DNA of 14,198 bases from Rhodospirillaceae bacterium. Lineage in GTDB: Bacteria > Pseudomonadota > Alphaproteobacteria > MPNO01 > UBA2964. Where the stretch lies: positions 12,689-26,886 of the forward strand of contig PBOV01000061.1 of assembly GCA_002724505.1 (NCBI GenBank), in the 5' to 3' direction. Position numbers and translations under genes: made by a program. Position 1 is the first letter of the stretch, and the number at the start of each line of letters is the position of its first letter. Under the pieces are notes generated by a model, which saw only the letters and a list, made by a program, of their open reading frames with translations, was not told the origin of the DNA and searched no databases. This document shows, one piece after another, positions 1 to 7,843 of the stretch.

Positions 1-298
1 TCACTCGACGCTGAAATGCTTTCAACCTCTCCTGATAACCCTCTGGCAAAAGTACGCGCTCCCGTTGGAGGTCTTGTTTTAACTTCCGTAAGTCAGCTTC
101 AGATTTTCTGAATTTTTTCTGATATTTCTGTTTCAACTGATCTATTTGGGGCCTAATTGAATGAGCCGCCACTGACGATTTCAGTACTCCCTGAATATCA
201 ATCACGCCAATAGAAAGAGACTGTGATTGAGCCGGGCTCACCAGAAAAACTGGACTAAATATTAAAATGCTGAGGATAAAGGTTGTATAATTTCTCAT
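1..298 (-). CDS. skp: Skp/OmpH-family periplasmic chaperone, N-terminal part (cut by the window edge)
   Basis: Periplasmic chaperone that holds unfolded outer-membrane proteins on their way to the BAM complex. I translated this from the minus strand: 99 codons are present and the rest lies beyond position 1. It starts MRNYTTFILSILIF, a lipophilic signal peptide with an Arg near the start and a likely cleavage after SPA at residue 23. Next comes the family's first strand, IGVIDIQGVLKSS (about residues 30-42). A Lys/Glu/Gln-rich stretch then begins the long coiled-coil arm (KQKYQKKFRKSEADLRKLKQ and onward). The ATG lies 9 nt after the bamA stop, and the SD core AGGA is formed partly by that stop (TAGGACG). 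A second ATG 5 nt upstream, at 303, is out of frame and reads ATG CAA TGA. Position directly after bamA is the classical location of skp/ompH. Recognition is firm at family level, less so for the exact gene name. Confidence 0.85.
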   Translation of the reverse strand, partial: MRNYTTFILSILIFSPVFLVSPAQSQSLSIGVIDIQGVLKSSVAAHSIRPQIDQLKQKYQKKFRKSEADLRKLKQDLQRERVLLPEGYQERLKAFQRRV

Positions 299-307
299 TG
301 CATCGTC

Positions 308-2590
308 CTAAAACCTTGCGCCTAAGTCCAACCTTATTGTTTCCGTTTTATCAAAATCTTTCTTTAAAATCGCCTTTGAAAAATCAAATACAATCGGACC
401 GAATGGGGATTTCCAAGAAAGTCCAAAACCCACTGATGCGCGAATAGATTTTTCATCTTTAATAGTCGCAAGACTAGACTCAGCGTCAATTAGTGAACCA
501 ATATCAGTAAACATTCTCCCCTTAATACCTAACTCGTTTGGCAACCCTAGAGGAAAGGTGAGCTGAGCTGAGCCCGTATACATTAACTTTCCACCAACAG
601 AATCTTCAGTTGACTCATCACGCGGTCCAGCGCCTCCGGATTTAAAACCCCTCAAATTTGAACCGCCTAAGAAAAACCTATCTACAATTCTTACGTCCTC
701 TCCTAACCCGACAATATAACCAAAAGATCCTCGCAAACTGCCAATGACATCTTTAATGATGGGTAAATACTTTGTTGCCCTTATATTATTTCGAACAAAT
801 TTAACGCTGCCTCCAAAACCTGCAATCTCTGTTGTAAATCTTCCAATCGTGCCCTCGGTTGGTTGAAAACGGTCGTCCCGACTATCAAATAATAGGCTTT
901 GGGAAATTGCCGACTTCACCGCGGCACCCTCTTGTTCCTTAATGGCAAGGGAAGCGCTTGTTTTAACGTCGGTAACTTCATCCCGACTTATTCGATAACT
1001 TAATTTTTGCCGAAGCTTCTCGGAATATTTAAAACCCAAGCGCAAGCCAGCCCCTAAGGACTCTTTTTCAAATGAACTTTCGTCTTGCAAATCTTGTGTC
1101 GTTTGAAATAGGTCAATTCCAGCCGACAACTTACGATCCAGAAAATAGGGCTCGGTAAACCTAAGATCTACTTGGCTTGAGTCCGCTGAAACAGTGGTCT
1201 TCAATAACAGATCCTGGCCTTTTCCCAGAAGATTTCGCTCGCGGATACTGAAGTCACCCATTGCACCGGATGCTGAAGAAAATCCTAAGCCCAAGGATAC
1301 ACTCCCAGTCGACTGTTCCTTAACCTTAACGTCGATAACCGTTTGATCAAATTTTGAGCCCTTCTTAGTCTTTACGTCAACCTTTTCAAAGAAACCTAAG
1401 TCCCGTATTTTTTTACGCGTCTGCCGGAGTTTCGAAGAGTTAAAAGCGTCCCCTTCTATCAAAGTTATTTCACGCCTAATTACTGGGTCTATAGTACGGG
1501 CATTTCCGGTGATATTTATTCGTTCGACAAAAACGCGAGGACCCTCAAGAATTTGAAAGGTAATACCAATTAACTTCCTTTTCTTGTCGCGCTTTACCAT
1601 TGGACGAATATCAACGAACGCGTATCCAAGCGTTCCGACAACATTGGTCAATTTCGAAATAATATTTTGGATTAAGTCGGCGTTATACCAGTCCCCACTC
1701 TTAACCTTAATATGCTCTTTTAGCTGCCTGGCACTAAGGCCGCGCAGCTTTGCAGAAACGTTTACTTTTCCAAACTGGTATCTATTACCTTCTTCTATGG
1801 TAAACGTAACAAAAAAACCCTTACGATTTGGTGCCAATTCAGCGATTGAAGATACTATCCTAAAATCCGCATAACCTTTTCTAAGATAAAATTGTCTCAA
1901 CAGCTCTCGATCAAAGGCTAGCCTGTCCGGGTCATAGGTGTCGTCAGATGACAGAAACCTATACCAGGCACTTTCCTTAGTTTGAACGACAGAACGGAGG
2001 TCACTATCTTTAAAATGTTTATTTCCAACAAAACTAACTCGCCTAATTTCAGTAACCGGCCCCTCGGTAATTTCAAATATTAAGTCGATCCGATTTTGTG
2101 GTAACTGGATTACTTTTGGTTCAATAGTCGCAGCATAACGACCATTGCGCTGATAAATGTCAATGAGTCGCTGGACATCATTTTGAACACGACTGCGGGT
2201 ATATACGACTCGCGACTTTAATTTGATTTCATCTTTTAGGGCTTCCACTTCAATACGTTTATTTCCTTCGAAAATAATGCGATTGATAACCGGGTTTTCT
2301 ACAACACTAACAACGACAGTACTTCCTTCTCGTCGTACTGTAACGTCGGCAAACAACCCTGTTGCAAACAGTTTCTTTAAGCCAGAATCCATCGCCTTAC
2401 TTGTTATTCGCTCTCCATCAGCTATAGGAATGTAAGAGCGAATAGTATCCGCTTCTATGCGTTGGGATCCTTCAATCCGTATTTCTGTTGCCCCAGAACT
2501 CTGTGCGCTCAAACTAACTGGACGGAAAAACATCCCAAATAGAACTGCGACGGAGGCTATGAGAATAAAACCACTAGTTCGACCCACCAC
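308..2590 (-). CDS. bamA: Outer membrane protein assembly factor BamA (Omp85 family)
   Basis: Central beta-barrel subunit of the BAM complex, which folds and inserts outer-membrane proteins. The 760-residue product is of normal length. It has a signal peptide (residues 1 to about 29, hydrophobic GFILIASVAVLFGMFF then SLSA), five POTRA repeats (roughly 35-425; successive repeat starts such as IRIEGSQRIE, IIFEGNKRIE, VSFVGNKHF, INITGNARTI), and the Omp85 barrel from about 430. The barrel has the FTEPYFLD segment, the lid-loop motif GGSNLRGF (LRGF at 646-649, the usual VRGF position) and a C-terminal strand ending in Phe (LDLGARF), the usual outer-membrane signal. The first in-frame start is GTG at 2590; no in-frame ATG precedes it. 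A purine-rich SD lies 11 nt upstream, while a closer ATG at 2598 is out of frame, so the exact N-terminus is uncertain. It lies between rseP and skp, as is usual. Confidence 0.97.
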   Translation of the reverse strand: MVGRTSGFILIASVAVLFGMFFRPVSLSAQSSGATEIRIEGSQRIEADTIRSYIPIADGERITSKAMDSGLKKLFATGLFADVTVRREGSTVVVSVVENPVINRIIFEGNKRIEVEALKDEIKLKSRVVYTRSRVQNDVQRLIDIYQRNGRYAATIEPKVIQLPQNRIDLIFEITEGPVTEIRRVSFVGNKHFKDSDLRSVVQTKESAWYRFLSSDDTYDPDRLAFDRELLRQFYLRKGYADFRIVSSIAELAPNRKGFFVTFTIEEGNRYQFGKVNVSAKLRGLSARQLKEHIKVKSGDWYNADLIQNIISKLTNVVGTLGYAFVDIRPMVKRDKKRKLIGITFQILEGPRVFVERINITGNARTIDPVIRREITLIEGDAFNSSKLRQTRKKIRDLGFFEKVDVKTKKGSKFDQTVIDVKVKEQSTGSVSLGLGFSSASGAMGDFSIRERNLLGKGQDLLLKTTVSADSSQVDLRFTEPYFLDRKLSAGIDLFQTTQDLQDESSFEKESLGAGLRLGFKYSEKLRQKLSYRISRDEVTDVKTSASLAIKEQEGAAVKSAISQSLLFDSRDDRFQPTEGTIGRFTTEIAGFGGSVKFVRNNIRATKYLPIIKDVIGSLRGSFGYIVGLGEDVRIVDRFFLGGSNLRGFKSGGAGPRDESTEDSVGGKLMYTGSAQLTFPLGLPNELGIKGRMFTDIGSLIDAESSLATIKDEKSIRASVGFGLSWKSPFGPIVFDFSKAILKKDFDKTETIRLDLGARF

Positions 2591-2609
2591 TCGTTCATTA
2601 TCCTCCCTA
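2557..2609 (-). promoter_or_regulatory. rseP stop / SD / 13-codon out-of-frame ORF over the bamA start
   Basis: Read on the minus strand, the rseP stop TAG (2609-2607) runs directly into GGAGG (2606-2602). The string TAGGGAGG matches the anti-SD over eight positions with one G-U pair. An ATG at 2598 follows after 3 nt and opens MNEWWVELVVLFS, ending at TAG 2559-2557. This frame differs from bamA, whose first start is GTG 2590 (11 nt from the SD) followed by a second GTG at 2587. So the best-looking initiation site does not encode BamA. It could be a decoy or leader ORF, or reflect a one-base error or indel between 2598 and about 2590. The sequence is directly visible; its role is inference. 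Confidence 0.5.
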
Positions 2610-3737
2610 ATTTACTAACCCGACAACGTATTCGACGAAGCGCAATTGTACCAGGTCATTCCAAGTAACAAATATGGTAAGAAACAGAATGAAAACTAAA
2701 CCAATATTCAGACTATTAGTCATTACTTTTTGACCTACAGGACGACCGCGGAGAGCTTCAATTCCATAAAATACTAGATGCCCTCCGTCTAAAAGGGGAA
2801 TTGGGAATAAATTTATAAGACCTAAATTAATTGAAAGAATTGCAGCAAATTGGATCAAGCTTATTATACCAGCTTGCGCCATATCGCCAGAAATTTGAGC
2901 AATACGTAATGGCCCACCAAGTTCTTTGGCATTACGATCACCACTAATAATTTGCCCGACAGCATCCAAAATTTTTCCAGTTAATACCGCTGTTCTATGA
3001 GATGCCTCCCAAATAGCTTCAAATGGATTCAAGCGAACAAAGATCATATCTTCGGCAGACCTGGAAACTCCTAAAAGTCCGATCGTTGTTTTTGAACCAT
3101 AACTGGAGACTTCTAAGGATTTTGGTATTGCAACTAACAAAATTTTTCGGGAGTTCCTTTCCACAAGAATATTGAGTGGTTTTTGTGGCGAAGCTTGTAC
3201 AATTCTTCTAACTTCTTCAAAGCTTTTAATATTAAAATCATCGATCTTTAAGAATACATCGCCTTGCTTTAAACCTGCTATCTCTGCAGCACTGTTGGAT
3301 TTTACCTTGCCAACATTCGCTGGTGTATAGGGCTCCCCCACGATTGAGAACAGACCAGCCAATAAGAGTACCGCAAACAAAAAATTTGCTAGTGGTCCTG
3401 CAAAGACAATCCAAGATCTCTGGCCTAAGGATTTTTTATAGAAAGAAACCGCATCTTCTTCATTTGATTGCGGCTCTCGACTACCCTTCTGCGTTGGTGG
3501 GGACTCTCCAAACATACGGACGTACCCCCCAAAGGGGATAGCGCTAAGTTTCCAATGTGTACCCGTTTTTCCGGTAAACCCAACTATCTCTGGTCCAAAA
3601 CCAATGGAAAATATTTCCACCCGAACTCCGCAACGACGGGCAGCAAAATAATGTCCAAGTTCATGAACAAACACCAAAACAGTGAGAACCAAAATAAATG
3701 GAATTACATGCGTCCAAAGAATTGTGAAAACTTCCAT
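2607..3737 (-). CDS. rseP: RseP-type site-2 zinc metalloprotease (M50 family)
   Basis: Inner-membrane intramembrane protease that cuts membrane-bound anti-sigma factors and leftover signal peptides. The 376-residue product has a first membrane segment (about 11-24) leading into the zinc motif HELGH (25-29), a second segment around 108-132 with GPLANF, one PDZ domain (about 140-205, VKSNSAAEIAGLKQGDVFLKI), and the second active-site segment with NLFPIPLLDGGH (Asp317). A final membrane segment lies near 343-355. A single PDZ domain is shorter than the two-PDZ E. coli form but common in other bacteria. The ATG start is 11 nt after the dxr stop; the SD AGGA is made partly by that TAG stop with 9 nt spacing. 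No anti-sigma factor gene is in the window, so the substrate is unknown here. Confidence 0.95.
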   Translation of the reverse strand: MEVFTILWTHVIPFILVLTVLVFVHELGHYFAARRCGVRVEIFSIGFGPEIVGFTGKTGTHWKLSAIPFGGYVRMFGESPPTQKGSREPQSNEEDAVSFYKKSLGQRSWIVFAGPLANFLFAVLLLAGLFSIVGEPYTPANVGKVKSNSAAEIAGLKQGDVFLKIDDFNIKSFEEVRRIVQASPQKPLNILVERNSRKILLVAIPKSLEVSSYGSKTTIGLLGVSRSAEDMIFVRLNPFEAIWEASHRTAVLTGKILDAVGQIISGDRNAKELGGPLRIAQISGDMAQAGIISLIQFAAILSINLGLINLFPIPLLDGGHLVFYGIEALRGRPVGQKVMTNSLNIGLVFILFLTIFVTWNDLVQLRFVEYVVGLVN

Positions 3738-3748
3738 CTAGCGATTTC

Positions 3749-4939
3749 CTAACCTAATGACGGACCAGCTGACAATCGGTTTTCTAAAATAATTCTTGCT
3801 TGATGATCGGCAGCGAACACATCCTCCAGAGAATGGATTGGAGTTTTCGGAATTTTATTCAAGGTCCACTCTACCGTACTCGCGATATCAAGAAACCCAA
3901 TCCTCCTATTTAAAAAAGCAGCAACTGCCAACTCGTTTGCCGCATTTAATATCGCTGGAGCAGAATCACATTCCCTTAGAGCCTGCCGACAAAGTTCGAT
4001 TGCAGGAAACATTATGGGGTTTGTTTTTTCAAAATTAAGGGTACCAATGGACGCAAGGTCGAGACGCGGGCTCGGCGCAGAAATTCGTTTAGGCCAACCC
4101 AAAGCATAAGAGATAGGCGTTCGCATATCGGGTGAACCCAGTTGAGCTAGGACCGAGCCATCAACATAGGAAACGAGACTATGAATAATTGATTCTACGT
4201 GCACTAAAATTTCTATCTTATCCTCGGGCATAGAAAACAAATAATGCGCTTCGATCAACTCCAAACCTTTGTTCATCATCGTCGCAGAATCAACAGAGAT
4301 TTTTTTACCCATATCCCAATTGGGGTGCGCGATCGCTTCAGAAGGGGTCGCTTGTTCCATCGTAGAAAATTCAGAGCCCCAAAAAGGGCCACCTGATGCC
4401 GTGAGAATTATTTTTTCAATTGCGGGGCGTTGCTCAAATTCAAAAACCTGAAATATTGCGTTATGTTCAGAATCTACCGGCAGTAAAGTTGCTCCCGATT
4501 TTTTAACTTCCGACAAAAATAACTCTCCTGCACTAACAAGACACTCTTTGTTAGCAAGAGCTACCACGCACCCCCTTCTAATAGCGGTTAATGTTGGCTC
4601 CAGACCAGCCGCACCAACAATTCCGGCCATAACCCAATCAGCAGGACGTGATGCCGCTTCTATAACCGCCGATCTTCCTGCGGCCACTTCCGTTGCGGTT
4701 CCATTTAATGCATCCTTTAAGGCCTTGTAATTCTTTTCATCGGCGAGAACTGCTAAGCCAGCATTTGTGTCCTTAGCCTGGGCCGCAAGCAACTCAAAAT
4801 TTGTATTAGCGGTAAGCGCTTCAACTTGATAGGCGTCAGGATTGCGTTGAATAAGGTCAAGAGTATTACAACCAATTGACCCCGTTGAACCAAGAATCGT
4901 TATACGTCTAGGGCCGGACTTTTCTATATAGTTGTTCAT
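3749..4939 (-). CDS. dxr: 1-deoxy-D-xylulose 5-phosphate reductoisomerase
   Basis: Cytoplasmic enzyme that converts DXP to MEP with NADPH and a divalent metal, the committed step of the non-mevalonate isoprenoid pathway. In the 396-residue product I see the nucleotide motif GSTGSIG (17-23), NKECLVSAGE (130-139), the metal ligands Asp156 and Glu158 in DSEHNA, the flexible catalytic loop HPNWDMGKK (205-213), and SATMMNKGLELIEA with Glu227 as the third metal ligand. I chose ATG 4939, which overlaps the cdsA stop as ATGA. A GTG at 4945 would add only two residues. The overlap suggests coupling to cdsA translation. Its product ultimately supplies the isoprenyl substrate used by UppS, encoded two genes upstream. 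Confidence 0.97.
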   Translation of the reverse strand: MNNYIEKSGPRRITILGSTGSIGCNTLDLIQRNPDAYQVEALTANTNFELLAAQAKDTNAGLAVLADEKNYKALKDALNGTATEVAAGRSAVIEAASRPADWVMAGIVGAAGLEPTLTAIRRGCVVALANKECLVSAGELFLSEVKKSGATLLPVDSEHNAIFQVFEFEQRPAIEKIILTASGGPFWGSEFSTMEQATPSEAIAHPNWDMGKKISVDSATMMNKGLELIEAHYLFSMPEDKIEILVHVESIIHSLVSYVDGSVLAQLGSPDMRTPISYALGWPKRISAPSPRLDLASIGTLNFEKTNPIMFPAIELCRQALRECDSAPAILNAANELAVAAFLNRRIGFLDIASTVEWTLNKIPKTPIHSLEDVFAADHQARIILENRLSAGPSLG

Positions 4940-5739
4940 GACCACAAACCAAAATTTCCCTTAGCCACCGCCAAAGATAATGCAACAAATGGAACAGCCA
5001 CTAAAAATCCGTCCATTCTATCAAGAACACCACCATGGCCGGGGATCAGCTTCCCGGTATTTTTAAATCCAAACTTTCGCTTAACAATTGAAACGCTTAA
5101 ATCACCCAGCTGGGAAAGGACGGCGGTACCAACACCTATTATCGCTAATATTGATACAGTACCTGTGCCCGTCCAAAACGACCAAATACCGCTCCACATT
5201 GCGGTCCCCAGAATACCTCCAATTAGGCCAGACCAAGTTTTGTTGGGGCTAATAGTTCGAGCAAGTTTAGGCCCTTTAAAATACCGTCCCGTGTAATAAG
5301 CGAAAGTATCTGTAATCCAAATTGAAATCACTAACCAATAAACTAGTTGAAGGCCACTTTCATCGAAACCTCTTAGCCAAATGAGCCCTCCTCCCGTGAG
5401 GCCGATCAATATAACTCCTAGAATTGTCCAACCTCTACCTGACTTTTTACGCTCACCAAATAAAAGCAACAAAAGCCAAATGAAAAATACTGAAAGAAAT
5501 AGGACAATTAGAGCATTCTCGATATCGAAGAAAAAAGTAAAAAATACAATTGCAGTAACTACAATGATCCCCAAGATGCCAACGAAATCAATGTTGCCAC
5601 CATTGCAAATTTGGCGCCATTCGGAGGCCATGAGGCCCATGGTAATTGCCACGAAGCAAACAAAAAATACATCTCCATAATATATCGAAGCTAAGACAAG
5701 AGGGATAAGCGCGATTGCGGACCAAAGGCGGGAATTCAA
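4936..5739 (-). CDS. cdsA: Phosphatidate cytidylyltransferase (CDP-diacylglycerol synthase)
   Basis: Integral inner-membrane enzyme that makes CDP-diacylglycerol from phosphatidate and CTP, the precursor of all major phospholipids. The 267-residue product is mostly hydrophobic, with about seven or eight membrane segments. The C-terminal CdsA signature runs from Ser217 to Asp243: SIVKRKFGFKNTGKLIP, then PGHGGVLDRMD. One position is unusual: the Asp normally following Lys (KD) is Asn227 (codon AAT at 5061-5059). The start is TTG at 5739. An in-frame TAG lies six codons upstream (5757-5755) with no other start between, GGGG precedes the TTG by 7 nt, and the next Met is at residue 34, inside the fold. 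It begins 20 nt after uppS and its stop overlaps the dxr start by 4 nt. Confidence 0.95.
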   Translation of the reverse strand: MNSRLWSAIALIPLVLASIYYGDVFFVCFVAITMGLMASEWRQICNGGNIDFVGILGIIVVTAIVFFTFFFDIENALIVLFLSVFFIWLLLLLFGERKKSGRGWTILGVILIGLTGGGLIWLRGFDESGLQLVYWLVISIWITDTFAYYTGRYFKGPKLARTISPNKTWSGLIGGILGTAMWSGIWSFWTGTGTVSILAIIGVGTAVLSQLGDLSVSIVKRKFGFKNTGKLIPGHGGVLDRMDGFLVAVPFVALSLAVAKGNFGLWS

Positions 5740-5759
5740 AAGGATACCCCAGTTCTATA

Positions 5760-6494
5760 TCAAACTATATCGCCGTATCGACGTTCGCGACGTTTATATT
5801 CATTGATTGCCCCTTGAAATTCTTCCTCACAAAATTCTGGCCACAAGGTATCGGTAAACAAGAATTCAGAATAAGCGCTTTGCCAAAGAAGAAAATTACT
5901 TATGCGATGCTCACCGCTAGTCCTTATTACTAAATCAGGGTCCGGTATTCCAGCTGTTTCGAGATGTTCAGAGAACATTATCTCGTCGATTTGGTCTATA
6001 TCTAAATCACCCGCGAGAACCTGCCTCGCAACATCGCGCACTGCAGACGTGATTTCCTGGCGAGCACCGTAACTAAAAGCCACAATGACTGTTAAAACCT
6101 TATTACCCTTTGTTCTATCTTCTGCTTCTTCAATTAAAGTAACGATATCTTTGTCCAATAAACCTCGATACCCTATAAATCTTAGCCTGACCCCACCTTC
6201 GTCCAACTCATCGAGTTCTTCCCGCAAATAAAGTCGGAATAAACCCATAAGAAATTCAATTTCCTGAGAGGGTCGTTTCCAATTCTCGATAGAAAATCCA
6301 TATAACGTCAGATACTTAATACCCGACTGAATGCTACACTTAACCACTTGCCTAACTGCCTCTATTCCGCGGCGATGGCCTTCTACTCTCGGCCAACCAC
6401 GTTCTTCCGCCCACCGACCATTACCGTCCATAATAATTCCAACATGGATGGGTGGACTGGAAATAGTTTCAGGCAAGGAAGGAGCAGACGTCAT
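5760..6494 (-). CDS. uppS: Isoprenyl transferase / undecaprenyl diphosphate synthase
   Basis: Cis-prenyltransferase that extends farnesyl diphosphate with isopentenyl diphosphate to undecaprenyl diphosphate, the lipid carrier for peptidoglycan and surface polysaccharide. The 244-residue product shows the first family motif IIMDGNGRWA with catalytic Asp23, the RVEGHRRG segment (36-43), and the last conserved region RTSGEHRISNFLLWQSAYSE. In that region Arg191, Arg197, Ser199 and Glu210 occupy the diphosphate- and metal-binding positions, with a constant offset of three from the E. coli numbering I know. The ATG lies 4 nt after the frr stop, and its SD (AGGTTTGA) spans that stop, so translational coupling is likely. 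The exact chain length of the product cannot be read from sequence alone. Confidence 0.95.
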   Translation of the reverse strand: MTSAPSLPETISSPPIHVGIIMDGNGRWAEERGWPRVEGHRRGIEAVRQVVKCSIQSGIKYLTLYGFSIENWKRPSQEIEFLMGLFRLYLREELDELDEGGVRLRFIGYRGLLDKDIVTLIEEAEDRTKGNKVLTVIVAFSYGARQEITSAVRDVARQVLAGDLDIDQIDEIMFSEHLETAGIPDPDLVIRTSGEHRISNFLLWQSAYSEFLFTDTLWPEFCEEEFQGAINEYKRRERRYGDIV

Positions 6495-6498
6495 CAGA

Positions 6499-7056
6499 TC
6501 AAACCTGCATTATTTCTGACTCTTTTAATAGCAAAGCCTCTTCGATTTCTTTTATAAATCCATTTGTAAGGATTTGCAGATCATCAGCCCAAGCTCTCTG
6601 TTCGTCCTGGGAAATTTCTCCATCTTTCTCCTGCCGCTTAAGCTTATCCATCTCATCTCGGCGAACATTCCTAACCGAAATTCGAGCTTGTTCACAATAC
6701 CTATGGGCGACCTTAGTTAATTCTACCCGACGCTCCTCACTTAACTGAGGAATGGGTATTCTTACCGAATTACCATCTGTTGACGGATTCAAACCCAATC
6801 CAGAATCACGAATTGCCTTTTCCACAGAAGAGACAAGTCCTTGATCCCAAACCTGAACAGTGAGCATACGTGAATCGGTCACATTTATGGTTGCCACTTG
6901 ATTCATTGGCATGCTTGAACCATATGCATCCACAGTAACGGGCTCTAAAAGTGCAGAAGAAGCTCGACCAGTTCTCAGGCCACCAAACTCCGATTTTAAA
7001 ACGTCTACAGCTCCCTGCATTCGACGCTTAATTTCTTTAAGATCCGGATCAGACAT
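6499..7056 (-). CDS. frr: Ribosome recycling factor
   Basis: Cytoplasmic factor that, with EF-G, splits the post-termination ribosome. At 185 residues it has the standard bacterial length. The three-helix domain is formed by an N-terminal helix (about 1-28, ending GGLRTGRAS) and two long C-terminal helices from about 105. These contain [18 protein letters not shown] with the conserved Arg132, and the KDGEISQDE turn. The small beta domain covers roughly 31-104 ([15 protein letters not shown] and [13 protein letters not shown]). ATG 7056 follows the pyrH stop by only 2 nt (TAAGGATG), with an SD (AAGGATGG) lying in the last pyrH codons. This adjacency with pyrH is widespread in bacteria. Confidence 0.98.
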   Translation of the reverse strand: MSDPDLKEIKRRMQGAVDVLKSEFGGLRTGRASSALLEPVTVDAYGSSMPMNQVATINVTDSRMLTVQVWDQGLVSSVEKAIRDSGLGLNPSTDGNSVRIPIPQLSEERRVELTKVAHRYCEQARISVRNVRRDEMDKLKRQEKDGEISQDEQRAWADDLQILTNGFIKEIEEALLLKESEIMQV

Positions 7057-7058
7057 CC

Positions 7059-7793
7059 TTATCCATCCTTGCGTATTACAGTATAGCGACCTTGTCCTTT
7101 TACTACATTCGCAAATTCCCCAGAATTTTGAAGTGAGAACACAAGAATTGGGATTTCATTCTCGCGTGACAAAGAAATTGCTGATGCGTCCATAACTCCT
7201 AATTCTTGGGCTAGAACATCATGGTAAGTAAGGCTTTCATAACGAACCGCGTCGGAAACTTTATGAGGGTCCGCAGAATACACCCCATCAACCTGCGTAC
7301 CTTTAAAAAGGGCATCACAGTCCATTTCTACCGCACGGAGTGCTGCCGCTGTGTCTGTTGTAAAGTAAGGACTACCTGTACCGGCAGCAAAAATTACAAC
7401 GCGCCCCTTTTCCATATGCCTACTAGCTCGACGCCTAATGTAGGGCTCACAAACGGTTGACATAGGAATTGCCGACTGAACACGGGTATGAACGCCTATG
7501 TGTTCCAAAGCACCCTGAACCGCTAATGCATTAATGACAGTGCCAAGCATACCCATATAGTCAGCGGTACCTCGTTCAAGGCCTTGGCTGGCCGCTTCTA
7601 TACCTCGAAAAATATTACCACCGCCAATAACTAGGCAAACCTCGCAGCCAAGTTCAAGGACACTTTTCACTTCCCCAGCAATTCGACCCACGGTATCTGT
7701 TTCTAAACCGAATTCCCGATCGCCCATCAGAGCTTCACCAGACAGCTTCAACAAAATTCTGCGATATTTTATGTCCTCAGACACTGCGTTCAT
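7059..7793 (-). CDS. pyrH: UMP kinase (uridylate kinase)
   Basis: Amino-acid-kinase-fold enzyme, usually a GTP-regulated hexamer, that phosphorylates UMP to UDP for pyrimidine nucleotide supply. The 244-residue product has the N-terminal phosphate motif LLKLSGEAL (14-22), the glycine-rich IGGGNIFRG (56-64), the UMP-side segment [11 protein letters not shown] (108-118), the [12 protein letters not shown] motif (139-150) and VDGVYSADP (168-176). The start is ATG 7793, preceded by GAGG seven bases away. It is 50 nt downstream of tsf, the longest gap in the rest of the cluster, and that gap holds a promoter candidate. pyrH may therefore be transcribed both with rpsB-tsf and on its own. Confidence 0.98.
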   Translation of the reverse strand: MNAVSEDIKYRRILLKLSGEALMGDREFGLETDTVGRIAGEVKSVLELGCEVCLVIGGGNIFRGIEAASQGLERGTADYMGMLGTVINALAVQGALEHIGVHTRVQSAIPMSTVCEPYIRRRASRHMEKGRVVIFAAGTGSPYFTTDTAAALRAVEMDCDALFKGTQVDGVYSADPHKVSDAVRYESLTYHDVLAQELGVMDASAISLSRENEIPILVFSLQNSGEFANVVKGQGRYTVIRKDG

Positions 7794-7814
7794 TTACTGC
7801 CTCGTTAAGACTTA

Positions 7815-7843
7815 ATTAAATTTGTATCCGCATTCTATGTCTG
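7815..7843 (-). promoter_or_regulatory. Candidate sigma-70-type promoter for pyrH and downstream genes
   Basis: On the minus strand, CAGACA (7843-7838, four of six matches to TTGACA) is separated by exactly 17 nt from TTTAAT (7820-7815, five of six matches to TATAAT). It begins right after the tsf stop. Transcription would start near 7808, giving a leader of about 15 nt that still contains the GAGG ribosome site. A perfect small palindrome TTAAGACTTAA (7805-7815) overlaps the -10 edge and start point. Found by eye against a generic consensus, so only moderately supported. Confidence 0.4.

Noticed and set aside
1584..1874. Open frames on the plus strand inside bamA and many other genes
   Set aside because: All lie opposite well-supported minus-strand genes, lack recognisable protein motifs and plausible ribosome sites, and look like antisense shadows.
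4940..4945. GTG start two codons upstream for dxr
   Set aside because: ATG 4939 forms the typical ATGA overlap with the cdsA stop. GTG remains possible but changes only two residues.
7812..7819. TTAATTAA palindrome near the pyrH start
   Set aside because: An eight-base A/T palindrome is expected by chance in AT-rich spacer DNA; only its overlap with the -10 candidate is of note.
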